Shown here piece after piece: positions 46,830 to 58,799 of a stretch of DNA of 64,000 nucleotides. The translations under genes and the position numbers were made by a program. Source of the DNA: Onthophagus taurus (taxonomy: Eukaryota > Arthropoda > Insecta > Coleoptera > Scarabaeidae); contig NC_091971.1 in NCBI RefSeq assembly GCF_036711975.1, positions 14,453,501-14,517,500 on the forward strand, in the 5' to 3' direction. Within the stretch, counting starts at the first letter, position 1; each line of letters starts with the position of its first letter. The notes beneath the pieces are model-generated. The model searched no databases, had not been told where the DNA came from, and saw only the letters and a list, made by a program, of their open reading frames with translations.

Positions 46830-48719
46830 ATTATTTACTCAACCAATTTTTCTATATACGTATTGGAGGAATCCGTTATATGGAGGTTTTACTGTATAAG
46901 GAAATTTGAAATTGATAATCATCGATTTTATATTCCAACTTTTCGTCGCCTCTGTATTTAATCGTTTATTTTTTTGTATGATTAAACATAGATTGTTACC
47001 ACACTTTTTCTTATAAATATTTTGAAGGTGAACCACTATAAAGAAATCGGTTAGGATTATTATTTTGCGACTTTTATCCTTTAATCTTTAAATAATTAAA
47101 TAAATATATATTAATTAAAATAAAGCCTTCAAAGTTTTAGTGACAAAGTGATATAATCGTTGACGAAAAAAAAAACTGTATTTTATAATCTGCGTTACTA
47201 TGTGAGTTTGTTCTATTTGCATACATTTAAATTTTAGATTTTACACGAATGGTTTTAATTTGATTTATCAATTATTTCTGGGCTAATAGAAACTGTAATA
47301 ATAATAATTTAGATTGAGAATTAAACGCACCAAATAAGTACGAGAAAAGATTAACACCCTGTATATAATTAAATAAATAATTCAAGATATGTAATCGAGA
47401 ATGTCTGATGTTTAAATGACCATCTAACTTCACATACTAATTAAAATTATTTAGCATCAATTTGCATTGAATTTGAAAGTTGTTAATAAACGAGTGCATT
47501 CCGTGTCGATCAAAATAGTGTACACTCGCCTTGGTAAAACTAAACTAAACTAAACTAACTAAAGGCACCTTAAGGTGCATTCAATTTGGAGTTTATTTCT
47601 TTTGCGGGGCTGTGATGTCTTGATATCGTATGTATTTTCGCGTTGCACAAACGACGGGCTAAACAGCCATTAACAACGTTGTCTTTTTCTTCATCCTTTC
47701 TCAAAATAAATATATACGCTGTGGAACATGAAAGAAAATCCCTACGTGAAAAATGCGTGTCCGTCATGAAAAACCCGTCCGATTGGTCGACGTAAGGTCG
47801 AAAATCGCGCTCTCCTCGGCACGGTGAAGGTAGTATCTTTTACCTACTTTCAAATGACGAAAAATACGGAAAACGGGAATGGGCGAGGGACGACCACCGA
47901 CACGGATGGTTCGTGGGTGGTGTTTAGGTGGAAGTATTCCAAGAGACAGTTTGAAAATTTGAAGGAGACGAAAAGAGAAAGAGAAAAAAGTAACTAACGA
48001 TGTTCATGTTAAGGGAATATAGACCTTATGATATCTTACGATAAAGGTTAGAAATCGTGGGAGGGATATCTTTATATATATATATATATATAAATTAAAA
48101 CAAAAAGTTAAAAAACAAAAGCTATATTCACCTGAAGGGAACGACCTCGTATGGTGTTGAAACATTGACTGTTGAAAAATGGTCCATATCACAACTTTTT
48201 TTAAAAATTTATTTTTAATATTTAAAACGTTTCTATTTCACTCGATATAAATACGCGTTCACCGTATATATTTGGACGAATTGTGTTATTAAGTAATCGA
48301 GAAAAAAAAAGTGTAATTTTTAAAAATTTATGTTCAAATAAATCGTCGTTCTCGTTCGTTTTTTGAGGCGTCGTTGTGTATCGGCACGGTTCATTGTACG
48401 GTCTGCCCTACAACTATAGTCGCAAAACGGGGAGTTTGTGTATACTTCGTTCGGTACACAATGAAGGCTCGCCTCGAGCGCATGCGCTACTCCCAGTGAC
48501 GTTCGTCGTACCAAGAATTTTGTAATATAGAGATCGGCCTCTAACCGACTGATGCACCATTCGCACCGCGACGTTCGAATTTTTATATATATACGCAGAA
48601 AACGTACGAAATAATCCAAAATTTTTAATCTTCCCACAAATACTTTATTAAGAAGTATTTCTATTTTATGATATTTCTCAATGAAACTAAGATAAGATAT
48701 AGATTAGATAAAGACAATG
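46830..48719. other. Intergenic; one solitary pogo-like end, microsatellites and a GC-richer patch
   Basis: 46868-46895 contains 'ccgttatatggaggttttactgta', a lone copy of the end motif seen at 48720. (AAACT)n lies at 47537-47562 and a perfect palindrome GCACCTTAAGGTGC at 47565-47579. An (AT)n run is at 48073-48093. 47560-48000 and 48330-48560 are richer in G+C, with a GCGCATGCGC motif near 48479. They could be a promoter/leader exon of a gene whose coding part is elsewhere. ORFs here match nothing. Confidence 0.35.
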
Positions 48720-48949
48720 CAGTAAAACCTCGATATAACAGAATAATACGGGGAAAGGAGTACGTTATAACCAAAAGCCGTTATAGGAAAAATTTTTAAT
48801 TTGCATTTTAAAGGAACATCTGAAGATGCACTGCTAAACCAGAAACTCTGTACGTCAAGGTCTAGTGTTAGTTCTAGTTATAGTTCAATGAAAAATATAC
48901 CTCTAGAGTAGTCTAGAGGAAGTCCAGCACAAGAACAACAAAAAAGAGG

Positions 48950-49235
48950 AGATGGAAAATATTCTAGCAAACATAGAACATCAATACCCCACGAATGGGA
49001 AAATTGGTACCGAGGCAACACATATGGGAAGCTTTAAGCGAACTGGGGACTACTCCAAAACTAAAAAGAGCAATCAAAAGCGTATACCATAACGTAATGG
49101 GAAGGATTAGACTGAATGGAAAGATGCCAGAAGAGTTCAGAATGGAAAAAGGAGTGAAACAGTGACAGTTTAAGCCCACCACTCTTTCTAGCATACATGG
49201 TCAGAATAATAAAGCAAATCAAACGACAAATTACG
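48950..49235 (+). pseudogene. Reverse-transcriptase fragment of a non-LTR element
   Basis: The plus strand reads KLWEALSELGTTPKLKRAIKS, then VYHNVMGRIRLNGKMPEEFR and MEKGVKQ. This corresponds to the segment leading into the RGVRQGDxLSPxLF motif of many non-LTR reverse transcriptases. A stop replaces the Gly-Asp after the Gln, and the fragment stops where the satellite begins at about 49240. Confidence 0.6.
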
Positions 49236-49239
49236 CAGA

Positions 49240-51235
49240 CGAGACTGGGTCGGTAGTTTTCTTCTCCTCTTGTAATTCATCCTCATATTGATTGCTAACA
49301 GAACTATCGCTGTTATCCTCCAAAGTGTTAATAAGAGTGTCCTCTTTACAATGAACCAACCCGTTTTGAAAAATAGCTTTTAGTTTTTGAGAAAACAATA
49401 TTTGAAAATTTGATAAAATTTTCGATGTTCCAACTTTCATCGATAACTTGCAAAATTCGCTATAAAATTAATTTCTTGAAGGATCCTTATGGAAATATCA
49501 TCAATTATTAATTAAAGTATCCTCTTTTTAATGCAACAAGCCGTTTTGAAAAATTGCTTTTAGTTTTTGAGAAATTTTTTTTTGAAATTATCAACCATTT
49601 TTTTCGAATTTTTTGAAGTTTTAAAAATTCGTATAAAATCCATTTCTTGGAATATGAGTATGAAAATTTCCCAAAGTGTTAATAAGAGTATCCTCTTTCT
49701 AATGAACCAACCCGTTTTGAAAAATAACTTTCAGTTTTTGAGAAAACAATATTTGAAGTTTTGATAAAATTTTCGATGTTACAATTTTCATCGATAACTC
49801 GCAAAATTCGCTATAAAATTAATTTCTTGAAGGATCCTTATGGAAATATCACCAATTTATTAATTAAAGTGTCCTCTTTTTAATACAACAAGCCGTTTTG
49901 AAAAATAGCTTTTAGTTTTTGAGAAATTATTTTTTGAAATTGTCGACGATTTTTTCGAATTTTGCAATTTTCGTCGATTAAGTTTTAAAAATTCGTATAA
50001 AATCCATTTCTTGAAATATGAGTATGAAAATTTCCCAAAGTGTTAATAAAAGTGTCCTCTTTCCAATGAACCAACTCGTTTTGAAACATAGTTTTTAGTT
50101 TTTGAGAAAACAATATTTGAAGTTTTGATAAAATTTCGATGTTGTAATTTTCATCGATAACTTTCAAAATTCACTATAAAATTAATTTCTTGAAGGATCC
50201 TTGTGGAAATATTACCAATTATTAAGTAAAGTATCCTCTTTTTAATGCAAAAAGCCTTTTTGAAAAATCACTTTCAGTTCTTGAGAAATAAATTTTTGAA
50301 ATAATTGAAAATTTTTTCGTATTTTGCAATTTTCATCGATTAAGTTTTAAAAATTCGTATAAAATCCATTTCTTGAAATATGATTTTGAAAATTTCTCAA
50401 AGTGTTAATAAGAGTGTCCTCTTTCCAATGAACCAACTCGTTTTGAAAAATAACTTTTAGTTTTTGAGAAAACAATATTTGAAGCTTTGATAAAATTTTC
50501 GATTTTCCAATTTTCATCGATAACTTGGAAAATTCGCTATAAAATTAATTTCTTGAAGGATCCTTGTGAAAATATCACCAATTATTAATTAAAATATCCT
50601 CTCTTTAATACAAAAACCCGTTTTGAAAAATCACTTTTAGTTCTTGAGAAATAAATTTTTGAAATAATCGACAATTTTTTCGAATTTTGCAATTTTCGCC
50701 GATTAAGTTTTAAAAATTCGTATAAAATGCAGTTCTTGGAATATGAGTATGAAAATCTCCCAAAGTGTTAATAAGAGTGTCCTCTTTCCAAGGAACCAAT
50801 CCGTTTTGAAAAAGAACTTTTAGTTTTTGAGAAAACAATATTTGAAGCTTTGATAAAATTTTCAATGTTGCAAGTTTCATCGATAATTTTCAAAATTAGC
50901 TATAAAATTAATTTCTTGAAGGATCCTTGTGGAAATATTACCAATTATTAATTAGAGTATCCTCTTTTTAATGCAAAAAGCTTTTTTTAAAAATCACTTT
51001 CAGTTCTTGTGAAATAAATTTTTGAAATAATTGAAAATTTTTTCGTATTTTGCAATTTTCATCGATTAAGTTTTAAAAATTCGTATAAAATCCATTTCTT
51101 GAAATATGATTTTGAGAATTTCCCAAAGTATTAGTAAAAGTGTCCTCTTTCCAATGAACCTACACGTTTTGAAAAATAACTTTTAGTTTTTAAGAAAACA
51201 ATATTTGAAACTTTAACAAGTATAAACAAAAATAT
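49240..51235. repeat. Satellite with about 363-bp unit made of two related about 180-bp halves
   Basis: CAAAGTGTTAATAAGAG-type marker at 49321, 49672, 50036, 50398, 50761 and 51124 (spacings 351-364). Each unit contains two related halves starting TCCTCTTT(C/T)...AATG. Both halves contain CGTTTTGAAAAATAxCTTTTA followed by GTTTTTGAGAAA, but differ in their second parts (TTCTTGAAGGATCC in one, GTATAAAATCCATTTCTTG in the other). Confidence 0.92.
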
Positions 51236-51679
51236 TTTTTTCTTTTAAGAATAGAAATATTATCGAATGAAGTATGTCATATTCTTAGCATCGAAGAATA
51301 TCAATTTTTTGTATCAAAAAATCCATTCTTGCGTCAATAATTTATAATACTCAAATGAAGAATTATACAAGATTGTTATTATATGAATAAGTTTTTCTAA
51401 AAAGAAAGACACGTTATTCTTGACTTAAGAAATCTATTCGGGATACGAAAATGGGGTTGTTGACGTAACACTAAGATACTCTTTTTCAAGATTATTGATT
51501 TACTTTTACTAAGAATTCGTTTTTTAGAGAATCAAGAATATTTGTATACTTGCTTTGAGAATATGTGATTTTTCTTCACTCAACAAAATGATCTTCTTGT
51601 GGATATGTAAGAATATGATAAGCTTGAGCCAAGAGTAATAATCTTCGTTCAAGAATATATTTTTCTCTGTGTAAGGATG

Positions 51680-52240
51680 CAAAGATAGATCAGGAAATAC
51701 GCAACACAATAACAAAAGCAAGTGCAAGTCAAATAAACACCGTCGTAGGCAAGAAAGAACTAAATACCAAAGCAAAAATACAATTATATAAAACCATCTA
51801 TATACCCACACTTAATTATGGATCAGAAGCTTGAACGATGTTGGACAAGCACAAATCGAAAATAACAGCAACAGAGATGAAGTACCTACGCAAGATGTTG
51901 AGGAAAACCAGAAGAGATAGGGTATGGAACAAGAACATGAGAGATGAGCTAAGCTTAAACTCTTGGTACAAGAAATAGAGGGAAAACAACTAAGTTGGTA
52001 TGGTCATCTGATTCAAATGCAAGAAGATAGAGTACCTAAGAAAATGTTCAACATGAGGCCAGAAGGAATGACACCCAACCCAACCCAATAGGAGGGTGAG
52101 ATTGAGGAGATGGTTGAAAAGAGAGGGAAGAGACTCGCCGAAGTACAGACTATGGTCAGAGATAGGAAAATGCATAAAAGATGGATCCAAAACCCAATAC
52201 CGCATGGTATAAATGGGGACAAGAGAAAGAAGAAGAAGAA
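51680..52240 (+). pseudogene. C-terminal fragment of a non-LTR ORF2, right of the satellite
   Basis: The plus strand reads NTKAKIQLYKTIYIPTLNYG, then EMKYLRKMLRKTRRDRVWNK, then LSWYGHLIQMQEDRVPKKMF and RRVRLRRWLKR. This is the post-RT region of a non-LTR retrotransposon. With the RT piece at 48950-49235 it could be one element split by the satellite. Several frame breaks. Confidence 0.6.
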
Positions 52241-52299
52241 AAATATACAACAATCTAACTCGGGGTATTCCCTCGAATTGTATATTACTATATACAATC

Positions 52300-52515
52300 T
52301 AGAAGAAGGTAGTTCTTGTTTTAGTTGTTACCTAACACTGTTACTAGAACTAACACTAGACTTACAACTAGAAACATTCTGGTTTAACCGTCTTATGACA
52401 CCAACGGCTAAATCCGAATGTTTCTAATTTTAAGTCTAATGTTAGTTCTAGTTTTATTTCAATAAAAATATACAACAATCTAGTGCTGAATAACAATTAA
52501 AACTAGAACTACCGT
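52300..52515. repeat. TTCTAG palindromic repeat copy
   Basis: Two inverted halves, 'acactgttactagaactaacactagac' and 'aagtctaatgttagttctagtt', surround a GGTTTAACCGTC...ACGGCTAAATCCG core. TTGTTACC / GAATAACAATT blocks lie at the outer ends. The same design occurs at 62245-62490. Confidence 0.7.
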
Positions 52516-52619
52516 CCTTGATTTTATTTATGAACATAGAATTGAGCAATTTGAGGAATAATATGTAATATAACTTAAAAATATTATGTCCGTTATATCG
52601 AGTTTAACTGTAATAAAAA

Positions 52620-53815
52620 AAAAAGATTTCTCTTTTTTAAAATATTATATAATCCTTCACCTAATTTGAAAATAGGGGTGAATGTATAACGATTCACAAA
52701 AATAATTGTACTCAAAAACAAGTGGGTAATAAAACGAAATTATTACCACATTTATAGCGTATTAAAAGCCACTACGTTTAGATTATCGTTGTCCTTATTT
52801 CGTTGCTTTTCAATGCGATGAAGTAAAATTTTACTATTCACACCGCTCGTCGACGCGTGTTTGAATATTCATTAAATAATTCGCTTTTTTGTTGCACTTA
52901 AATAACAGTTAAGTTTCTATAATTCTGATAAATTGGTTTGAAACGAAAGGAATACGGGATAAGCCAATAATTATGAACAAAGATTGCGTAAATTTGAGAG
53001 AATTAACAACGTAGCAATTATTAATGCTTTGTTGTAATTGTTATATTACAAACGTAGCATTTTTTATATTTGTGTACTATTTATTTAATCAAAATTCTCT
53101 TATCACTAAATTGGTATAACGTTTATTATATAATAATTTTTATAATTAGAATCGTATATAATTAAGGTTCATATATGAATATTTTTTATGTTTGTATAAA
53201 CTTACACAATATTTTAATCGTTTATATCAATTTAAAGTGCAAGTATATGTAGGTGTGTGTAAATTGGCGGATAAGCTAAATACATGTAGCGACATACTTC
53301 GTTCGACTCTGAATCGAAAAGATTAAAATTAAAATATTATAACATGGTCTTCACGAAGGTCTTAAAGTTAAGAAAATTAATCCATAAATAATCATTAGTA
53401 TCCAATATCTCTTTATAAAAATACTTGCAAGCTAGAATAAAAGGAATGCATATAAAACCGTGGTTCTCAAACAATTCTTAGTCGCGACTCCGTTTTCAAT
53501 TAAAATATTTCTACGGTGCCCTACCCTAATTGTAAGTAAAAGAATGACTATAAAAGTCGTCCATCTTCATTATTTATTTCTTTTTTCTTTATGAACATTA
53601 AATTAATAATTAATTTGATGGATAAGCATGAAAATCACAACTCATTTTCTCAATTCGTGGAGTCCACTCTGATTTCCTTTTTCACGGTGATTCGAGCTTT
53701 ATATTTACTTTGTACAAACACGATGTTATTATTATTATTCATTTTGTGTTTAGTAATTTCATGGTGGCAAATTTTTGCTTTCAAACTGTTATCACATAAA
53801 TGATATCCGAAGAAT
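52620..53815. other. Intergenic, no gene recognised
   Basis: AT-rich. The phrase at 53460-53525 ('ccgtggttctcaaac...gcgactccg') is similar to terminal sequence often seen beside hAT-derived elements and may belong to the hAT relic to its right. A 70-codon hydrophobic ORF at 53591 is not supported. Confidence 0.35.
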
Positions 53816-53819
53816 TTGT

Positions 53820-54175
53820 TACTAGGGGTGGAATAAGACGATGGAGAAGCCAAACTCCATTACTATTTATAAACTTTATAGATTGATTGACCAAAGAGAC
53901 ACAGAAACTAGTACAACCAAGATGGAGAGAATGAGAAATGAACAAATTATATCATACCTAAATACATATAAAACTAGCTGAGGCATATATAGAATAACGA
54001 CATCTAGGGTGGTGGGGACATCTCCAAGGACTCAACTAAATGGTATATTCTGCATAAAACAAAAAGAGAGGACGATCCAAGGAAATTTTGGACAACACAA
54101 TAGGAAAAATAATAAAGAAACCAAACCGAAGAAGCTAGCACTAAACAGAAAAGACTTGAAATTTGCTTGAAAAAA
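53820..54175 (+). pseudogene. C-terminal tail of another non-LTR element
   Basis: Frame-shifted plus-strand reading gives TKMERMRNEQIISYL, then LGWWGHLQ, then KKRGRSKEILDNTIGKIIKK and NRKDLKF. It fits the 'RIRNExI...QLRWWGHxxRM...GRPRKTW' tail of non-LTR elements. Much decayed. Confidence 0.5.
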
Positions 54176-54499
54176 CTTGGTTTATCTCAAGGTAACTCGA
54201 TAAGAGTCTCTTCTTTTACAAAAATAAAATTTTACCAAGCACCAGTGTTAAATAGATCTTGAATCATTAAATTTTCATTTGGAAAACATTTCTCAAACTA
54301 AATAATTAGCTGCGAGAAGTGTCTCAACCATGATTTTTATATCTTTAGAAAGATCAAGTTTTGATGCCAAAAATTGCTGCCATATTAAAAAATAATCTTT
54401 GTCCACATCTTCATTTGCTATTCATCCCCATAGTTTGTTTTTCATAAAAGCTTAATTGACTTTAAAAGGTGTAAGTATGTTATATCCTTACAGAAAGAG

Positions 54500-55060
54500 A
54501 TTAAGGTAATTCAGTTTCAAAAATGTCCCTGTAAGAATGCCAGTTTTATTAAAAAATTAGCATCGGCAAAGGATTTTGCATCTTTGTATCCTTCATCTTT
54601 GAGGAAAATGAGATTTTCTTCGCTATTCAAAGATATACGTGCACTGTTATATCGACGCTGCTAAACCAAAACAGTAGAAACGCCAAAATGGACTCTTTTT
54701 AGCTATACTGTTGAAGAAGATTTTCAAATCTACATCGAACAGTTAAAGTGGCACAACCGCAAAGAAACTTCAATCCCAACAATATTGGTTTAAAGTATTA
54801 GCGTCAACAAAGAAAAAGAGATCCTGGTTCGAGTTACAGAAAATCCATTATGCTATTATTCTTTCTGACTCAACCTGTACAAACCATACAGAGCATATGA
54901 AATGAGAATTTTTGTCATTATCTGTATCCTCATCTAACAGTAACCCAAATTCAACTTCAATTTTATCATAGGTTTTATTCTCCGACTAATTGTGTTATCA
55001 GACAAAGGCACTTTTAGAAATAACCTCCTTACAGACTCACCAGAATAAGATCTTCTGTGA
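54500..55060 (-). pseudogene. hAT-type (ZBED5/SCAND3-like) transposase relic
   Basis: The minus strand in alternating frames reads RRLFLKVPLSDNTISRRI, then KIEVEFGLLLDEDTDNDKNS, then IFLKDEGYKDAKSFADANFL and IKLAFLQGHF. The order SDNTxxRRI, then LxLDExTD, then 'FL...L.DxxFLxxLAFLxxIF' is that of ZBED5-like proteins derived from hAT transposases. Many stops. Confidence 0.55.
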
Positions 55061-55108
55061 TGGTATGCGGAAAAGCGCTGTTTGGTATTGTGCAATTTAA
55101 AAAAAATA

Positions 55109-56325
55109 CTCCCTCTGTTCCAAATTATGGTTTCTCTTTACAATTTTTCTCAAATTATGGAATACAAAACTTTGGAAACTGCTTTATTCTCTATCACCTT
55201 TTATTTTTTGCTTATAACAGAATTAAGATAGATGATTGTCAATTTTGATAATTCCTGGCTTGAACCTAAGAAATGGTGATATCTATGGTGATATTGACAA
55301 TGAATTATGTTATCTTGATTCATTATCATTAATTTTTATGGGAAACGTTTTTCTCTATCACCTTTAATTTTCTACTTATAACAGAATTTAACCCAGATGA
55401 TTATCAATTTTGATATTTTGAGAATTCCTGGCTTGAACCTAAGAAATGGTGATAACTATGATAACATTGGTTATGAATTATGTTATCTTGATTCATTATC
55501 ATCAATTTTTATGGGAAACGTTTTCCCTATCACCTTTAATTTTCTACTTATAACAGAATTTAACGCAGATATATTGTCAATTTTGATATTTAGAAAATTC
55601 CTGGCTTGAACCTAAGAAATGGTGATATCTATGATAGCATTGGTTATGAATTATGTTATCTTGATTCATTATCATCAATTTTTATGGGAAACGTTTTTCT
55701 GTATCACCTTTAATTTTCTACTTATAACAGAATTTAACCCAGATGATTATCAATTTTGATATTTTGAGAATTCCTGGCTTGAACGTAAGAAATAGTGCTA
55801 TCTATGATAGCATTGGTCATGAATTATGTTATCTTGATTCATTATTATCAATGGGAAACGTATTTCTCTAACACCTTTAGTTTTTTTAATCATAACAGAA
55901 TTTAATGTAGATGATTGTCAATTTTGATATTGTGGAATTTCCTGGCTTGTGCATAGGAAATTGAGATAACTATGATGGTATTGCTTATGAATTATGTTAT
56001 CTTGATCCATTATCATCAATTTGGAACCAATCAACTTGGATCTAATAGCTGGTAACGTTATCGATAATCATCTTTTTGCATTCTGCTGCGTTAATAGACT
56101 CGATGTTTTTGGTCACCATTGTTCCTCTTACCCGGTTCTTGCTGTTTGTTTTTCCAGGTTCTTTATAAACAAAAGGCCAGAGTGCTATTTTGCCTTGAAA
56201 TACTGTTTTTTAGCACTGTCATAGCATGGTCTGGCCACTGCAGCCATAAACATAACTTTAGTTATGAAATTTCCTTAATCCATAAATTTTACAAAAATGT
56301 ATATCATAATTTGGGTCAGAGGGAG
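55109..56325. mobile_element. Stowaway/mariner-like MITE carrying an internal tandem array
   Basis: The ends CTCCCTCTGTTCCAAATTAT and the complement of 'ataatttgggtcagagggag' are flanked by TA at 55107-55108 and 56326-56327. The 'TA-CTCCCTC' end type is typical of Stowaway-like mariner MITEs. No transposase is present. The internal array occupies most of its length. Confidence 0.8.
55170..56030. repeat. Array of about 173-bp units inside the MITE
   Basis: CCTGGCTTGAACCTAAGAAA (with small changes) recurs at 55254, 55427, 55600, 55773 and 55941. Units also share 'aattatgttatcttgattcattatcat' and 'tatgggaaacgttttt'. The outermost units are the most diverged. Confidence 0.92.
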
Positions 56326-56329
56326 TATC

Positions 56330-57495
56330 TTTTTTGTTTAACTTCTTTTAACTTCATGACATAAAAAATCACAAGGTTTGCCAAGCATGCTTTAGTGATT
56401 AACTTCAAAATGGGGTTCAACTTACTCGGAAGCATATACTTCGTTGCCAAAACTTTCTTGACGTAAAACTAAAATCTAAATAACCTTCACTACATTTACG
56501 ACATTGAAAGGAACATTTTCTTTATCAGCACTATTAAATCGGTCCATTATCTATAGCATACAAGAACCAAAAATCACAAAATTTACACAAAAATGTAAAT
56601 AAAGTGCTATGTCTAACTTTAATAGATTCTCTTTCATTTATGGTCATTTGTAAAAGGAAAGAAGTCAGCACCACGGCAGCATTTTAACTTAGATTGAATA
56701 TGATAGCAACTTAGCTACAGCAAATCTCTGAACTATTCTCCAAATACTTCTTCCTATATGTACTATGGTTATTTATCGCAAAACGCAAAAACTAGTAGCC
56801 TTGAATTGTCTTGGAATCATTGCAAAATTGATCATACGATATCCTACGATACTTAGCATTGTAGAACTTGTTAATTAGTTCATTTTCCACATAAATTGAA
56901 GTATACTTTGCATTACCCATTAATTTATTACATATGTATGTTATACGTAACATGTGTTACTATATACTTTTGTTTAATTAAACGTGAAACCGTTACGCTT
57001 TACGCTATAAGGTCATAGATTAAGGGGAGAGACATCCGCCCATCTTATCTCGCCTCTTCCGTCACCAGTGATTCCTTTTTATATTATTTATATCATAAGA
57101 ATGTCACATTTAAATTTATAACACTTGCTGATTACCTTTAATCAACTGATAGAACTGAGTTTTGATGAAATCATCACAGGTTAAATTCGAAATTATTAAG
57201 TAATGACTGTACTAGAAAGTATTTGTATATGTTAAAAAATAGCATTGAAATTTCCAACAATACCGTTTTATAAAATATGGGTTAAAATAAAAAAAAAAGA
57301 AAAGCTTATAGTTTGAAACGCATTTTAAGAGATCATTGTAACGGCACTGTAATTGACCCCATAATACAAAATTGAACAAAAGTCTAAAAACACCTAATTT
57401 AAATAAATAAAATTCTCAGTACAAAATAGATATGAAGTAATTAATGCATGCTGTGCATTTTGATGTTAATGCATTATTAACTAAAACTGTCCGTG
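56330..57495. other. Intergenic, no gene recognised
   Basis: AT-rich. A slightly GC-richer patch at 56985-57070 has no coding signal. No repeat recognised. Confidence 0.4.
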
Positions 57496-57499
57496 GTTA

Positions 57500-57800
57500 G
57501 ATGTGTTACTAAGAATTCTGCAAATTTTGTCCTAATGATGAGTGGGTAGAGCAATAGAACATGCTCTTATAATGAAGTGGCAAACTTACGTACAACATAC
57601 GTATCCAAATTGCTTTCTTATCCATAAGGCGACAGTACATCAAGCTGTAGTGTTTTGAGGAAACTGGAAGTGTAAAAGATGGGTATCGAAGAGGTTGACC
57701 AAATGCTCTTATGAATGTCAACAAAACTTTAGATGTAATGCAGAGTTTTATTAAAGATCCTTATGCAACCTCACGGGTCACTACACAAGTAGGTACATGA
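57500..57800 (+). pseudogene. Mariner-like transposase N-terminal fragment
   Basis: Plus-strand reading includes FLIHKATVHQAV in one frame and FEETGSVKDGYRRG with PNALMNVNKTL in another. The FxETGSVxDxxRxGRP signature is that of the helix-turn-helix domain of mariner-type transposases. Frame breaks and stops; no catalytic domain follows. Confidence 0.45.
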
Positions 57801-57974
57801 TAGAAGCCATTCTTCAATCTTGGGTGTATTACAAAAAAAAATTGAAACCATTTAAATAAAGCAAGAAAGTAACGAATGCTCAATTATGTTGCAAATCTAA
57901 ATTGGCATAATATAAGGTATTGAAATTACGTGAATTGGAATACTGACTTATCTTCATAGGCAAATAGTACCCCA

Positions 57975-58600
57975 AGTGCTACATTAAAGACTTATTACGT
58001 TCACATCTCTTCTCATTAACATAGCCCAAATTATCTAGAAAACATCTTTATGTTCATTAAACATCCTAAACAGTCAGAATTTTCTGCAGCATATTGCCAA
58101 TTATAGAAAGAAAGTATTGATTCTTTTTGTTGCTGAAGAAGTTGGTACCAACCTACCTAAATGTTACCCAAGCCTACCTCTTAGTTACTATCATTGTGAA
58201 TTAAAGTTGGAATCTGACATCACTTTTCACTTTTCTCGCAATTATACTTAAAACATTATCCATCTTTAGCTAAAGCTTTCAGAAACTGTTTCATTGCTCC
58301 TAATTTTATGTTTCTTTCTAGGGTTAAAATTTTTTCAGGGCAATTTTTATGGATTTTTGTCTTACTGTTCCATTCACATAAGAAACATGTGTACAGATAT
58401 GTAGATATGTACAGAATGACCAATAAGTAATGATCCATAAATGTTACCATTGTGTAATAAGGCTGCCTTTAAGCTAGTTTTAGTTAAATCTATAAATATA
58501 TCATCAAAGCTGCAATACTTTAGCATATTAAAGCATTTGTTTGTTTGAAAAATTAATGCTTGCTGCCAACCACTTCTTCTCATTGAGTCTGAAGCCAAGA
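57975..58600 (-). pseudogene. Relic of a multicopy arthropod protein family of unknown function
   Basis: Minus-strand pieces are MRRSGWQQ...YCSFDDIFIDLTKTSLKAAL, then LLHNGNIYGSLLIGHSVHI, then CFLCEWNSKTKIHKNCPEK, then NIKLGAMKQFLKALAKDG, then FLDNLGYVNEKRCER. I recognise this order (LHNGN, then CFLCEW, then HIKLGxMKQFVKAL, then FPENLG...E.GERFHQ) from an uncharacterised, probably transposon-borne family common in arthropod genomes. Stops and shifts break it. Two partial copies lie at 60490 and 61140. Confidence 0.55.
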
Positions 58601-58799
58601 AGTTAAGTTTTCTCTGTTGTTAAGCCCAAACCCCTAATCAAGCGCTTTAGCTTGAATTGAATAAATAAGACAGGTTTAAACAGGTGTTAATTAAAATATT
58701 TAAATACTTAAATTTTTCAGAAAATTTCTGATTTAGTAACGTTTCTAGACTTTTGTTCCACTTTGTATATCAAAATAATCAATTTAAATTTTTTATGTA

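Larger units (their letters stand above)
48720..52610. mobile_element. Composite region bounded by pogo-like inverted ends
   Basis: CAGTAAAACCTCGATATAAC at 48720 and its near-complement 'cgttatatcgagtttaactg' ending at 52610 are in inverted orientation, 3.9 kb apart. Just inside both ends lie pieces of the TTCTAG palindromic repeat (about 48845-48900 and 52310-52515). Inside those are a split non-LTR retrotransposon and a satellite. No pogo transposase was seen. A clear TA duplication is missing on the left, so the two ends may not belong to one insertion. Confidence 0.45.

Noticed and set aside
48320-48637. 105-codon minus-strand ORF
   Set aside because: No recognisable domain; the region is GC-richer and may be a leader exon, so openness is explained by composition.
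53591-53803. Hydrophobic 70-codon ORF resembling a membrane peptide
   Set aside because: No family match, no splice or polyadenylation context, and a mirror ORF on the other strand overlaps it.
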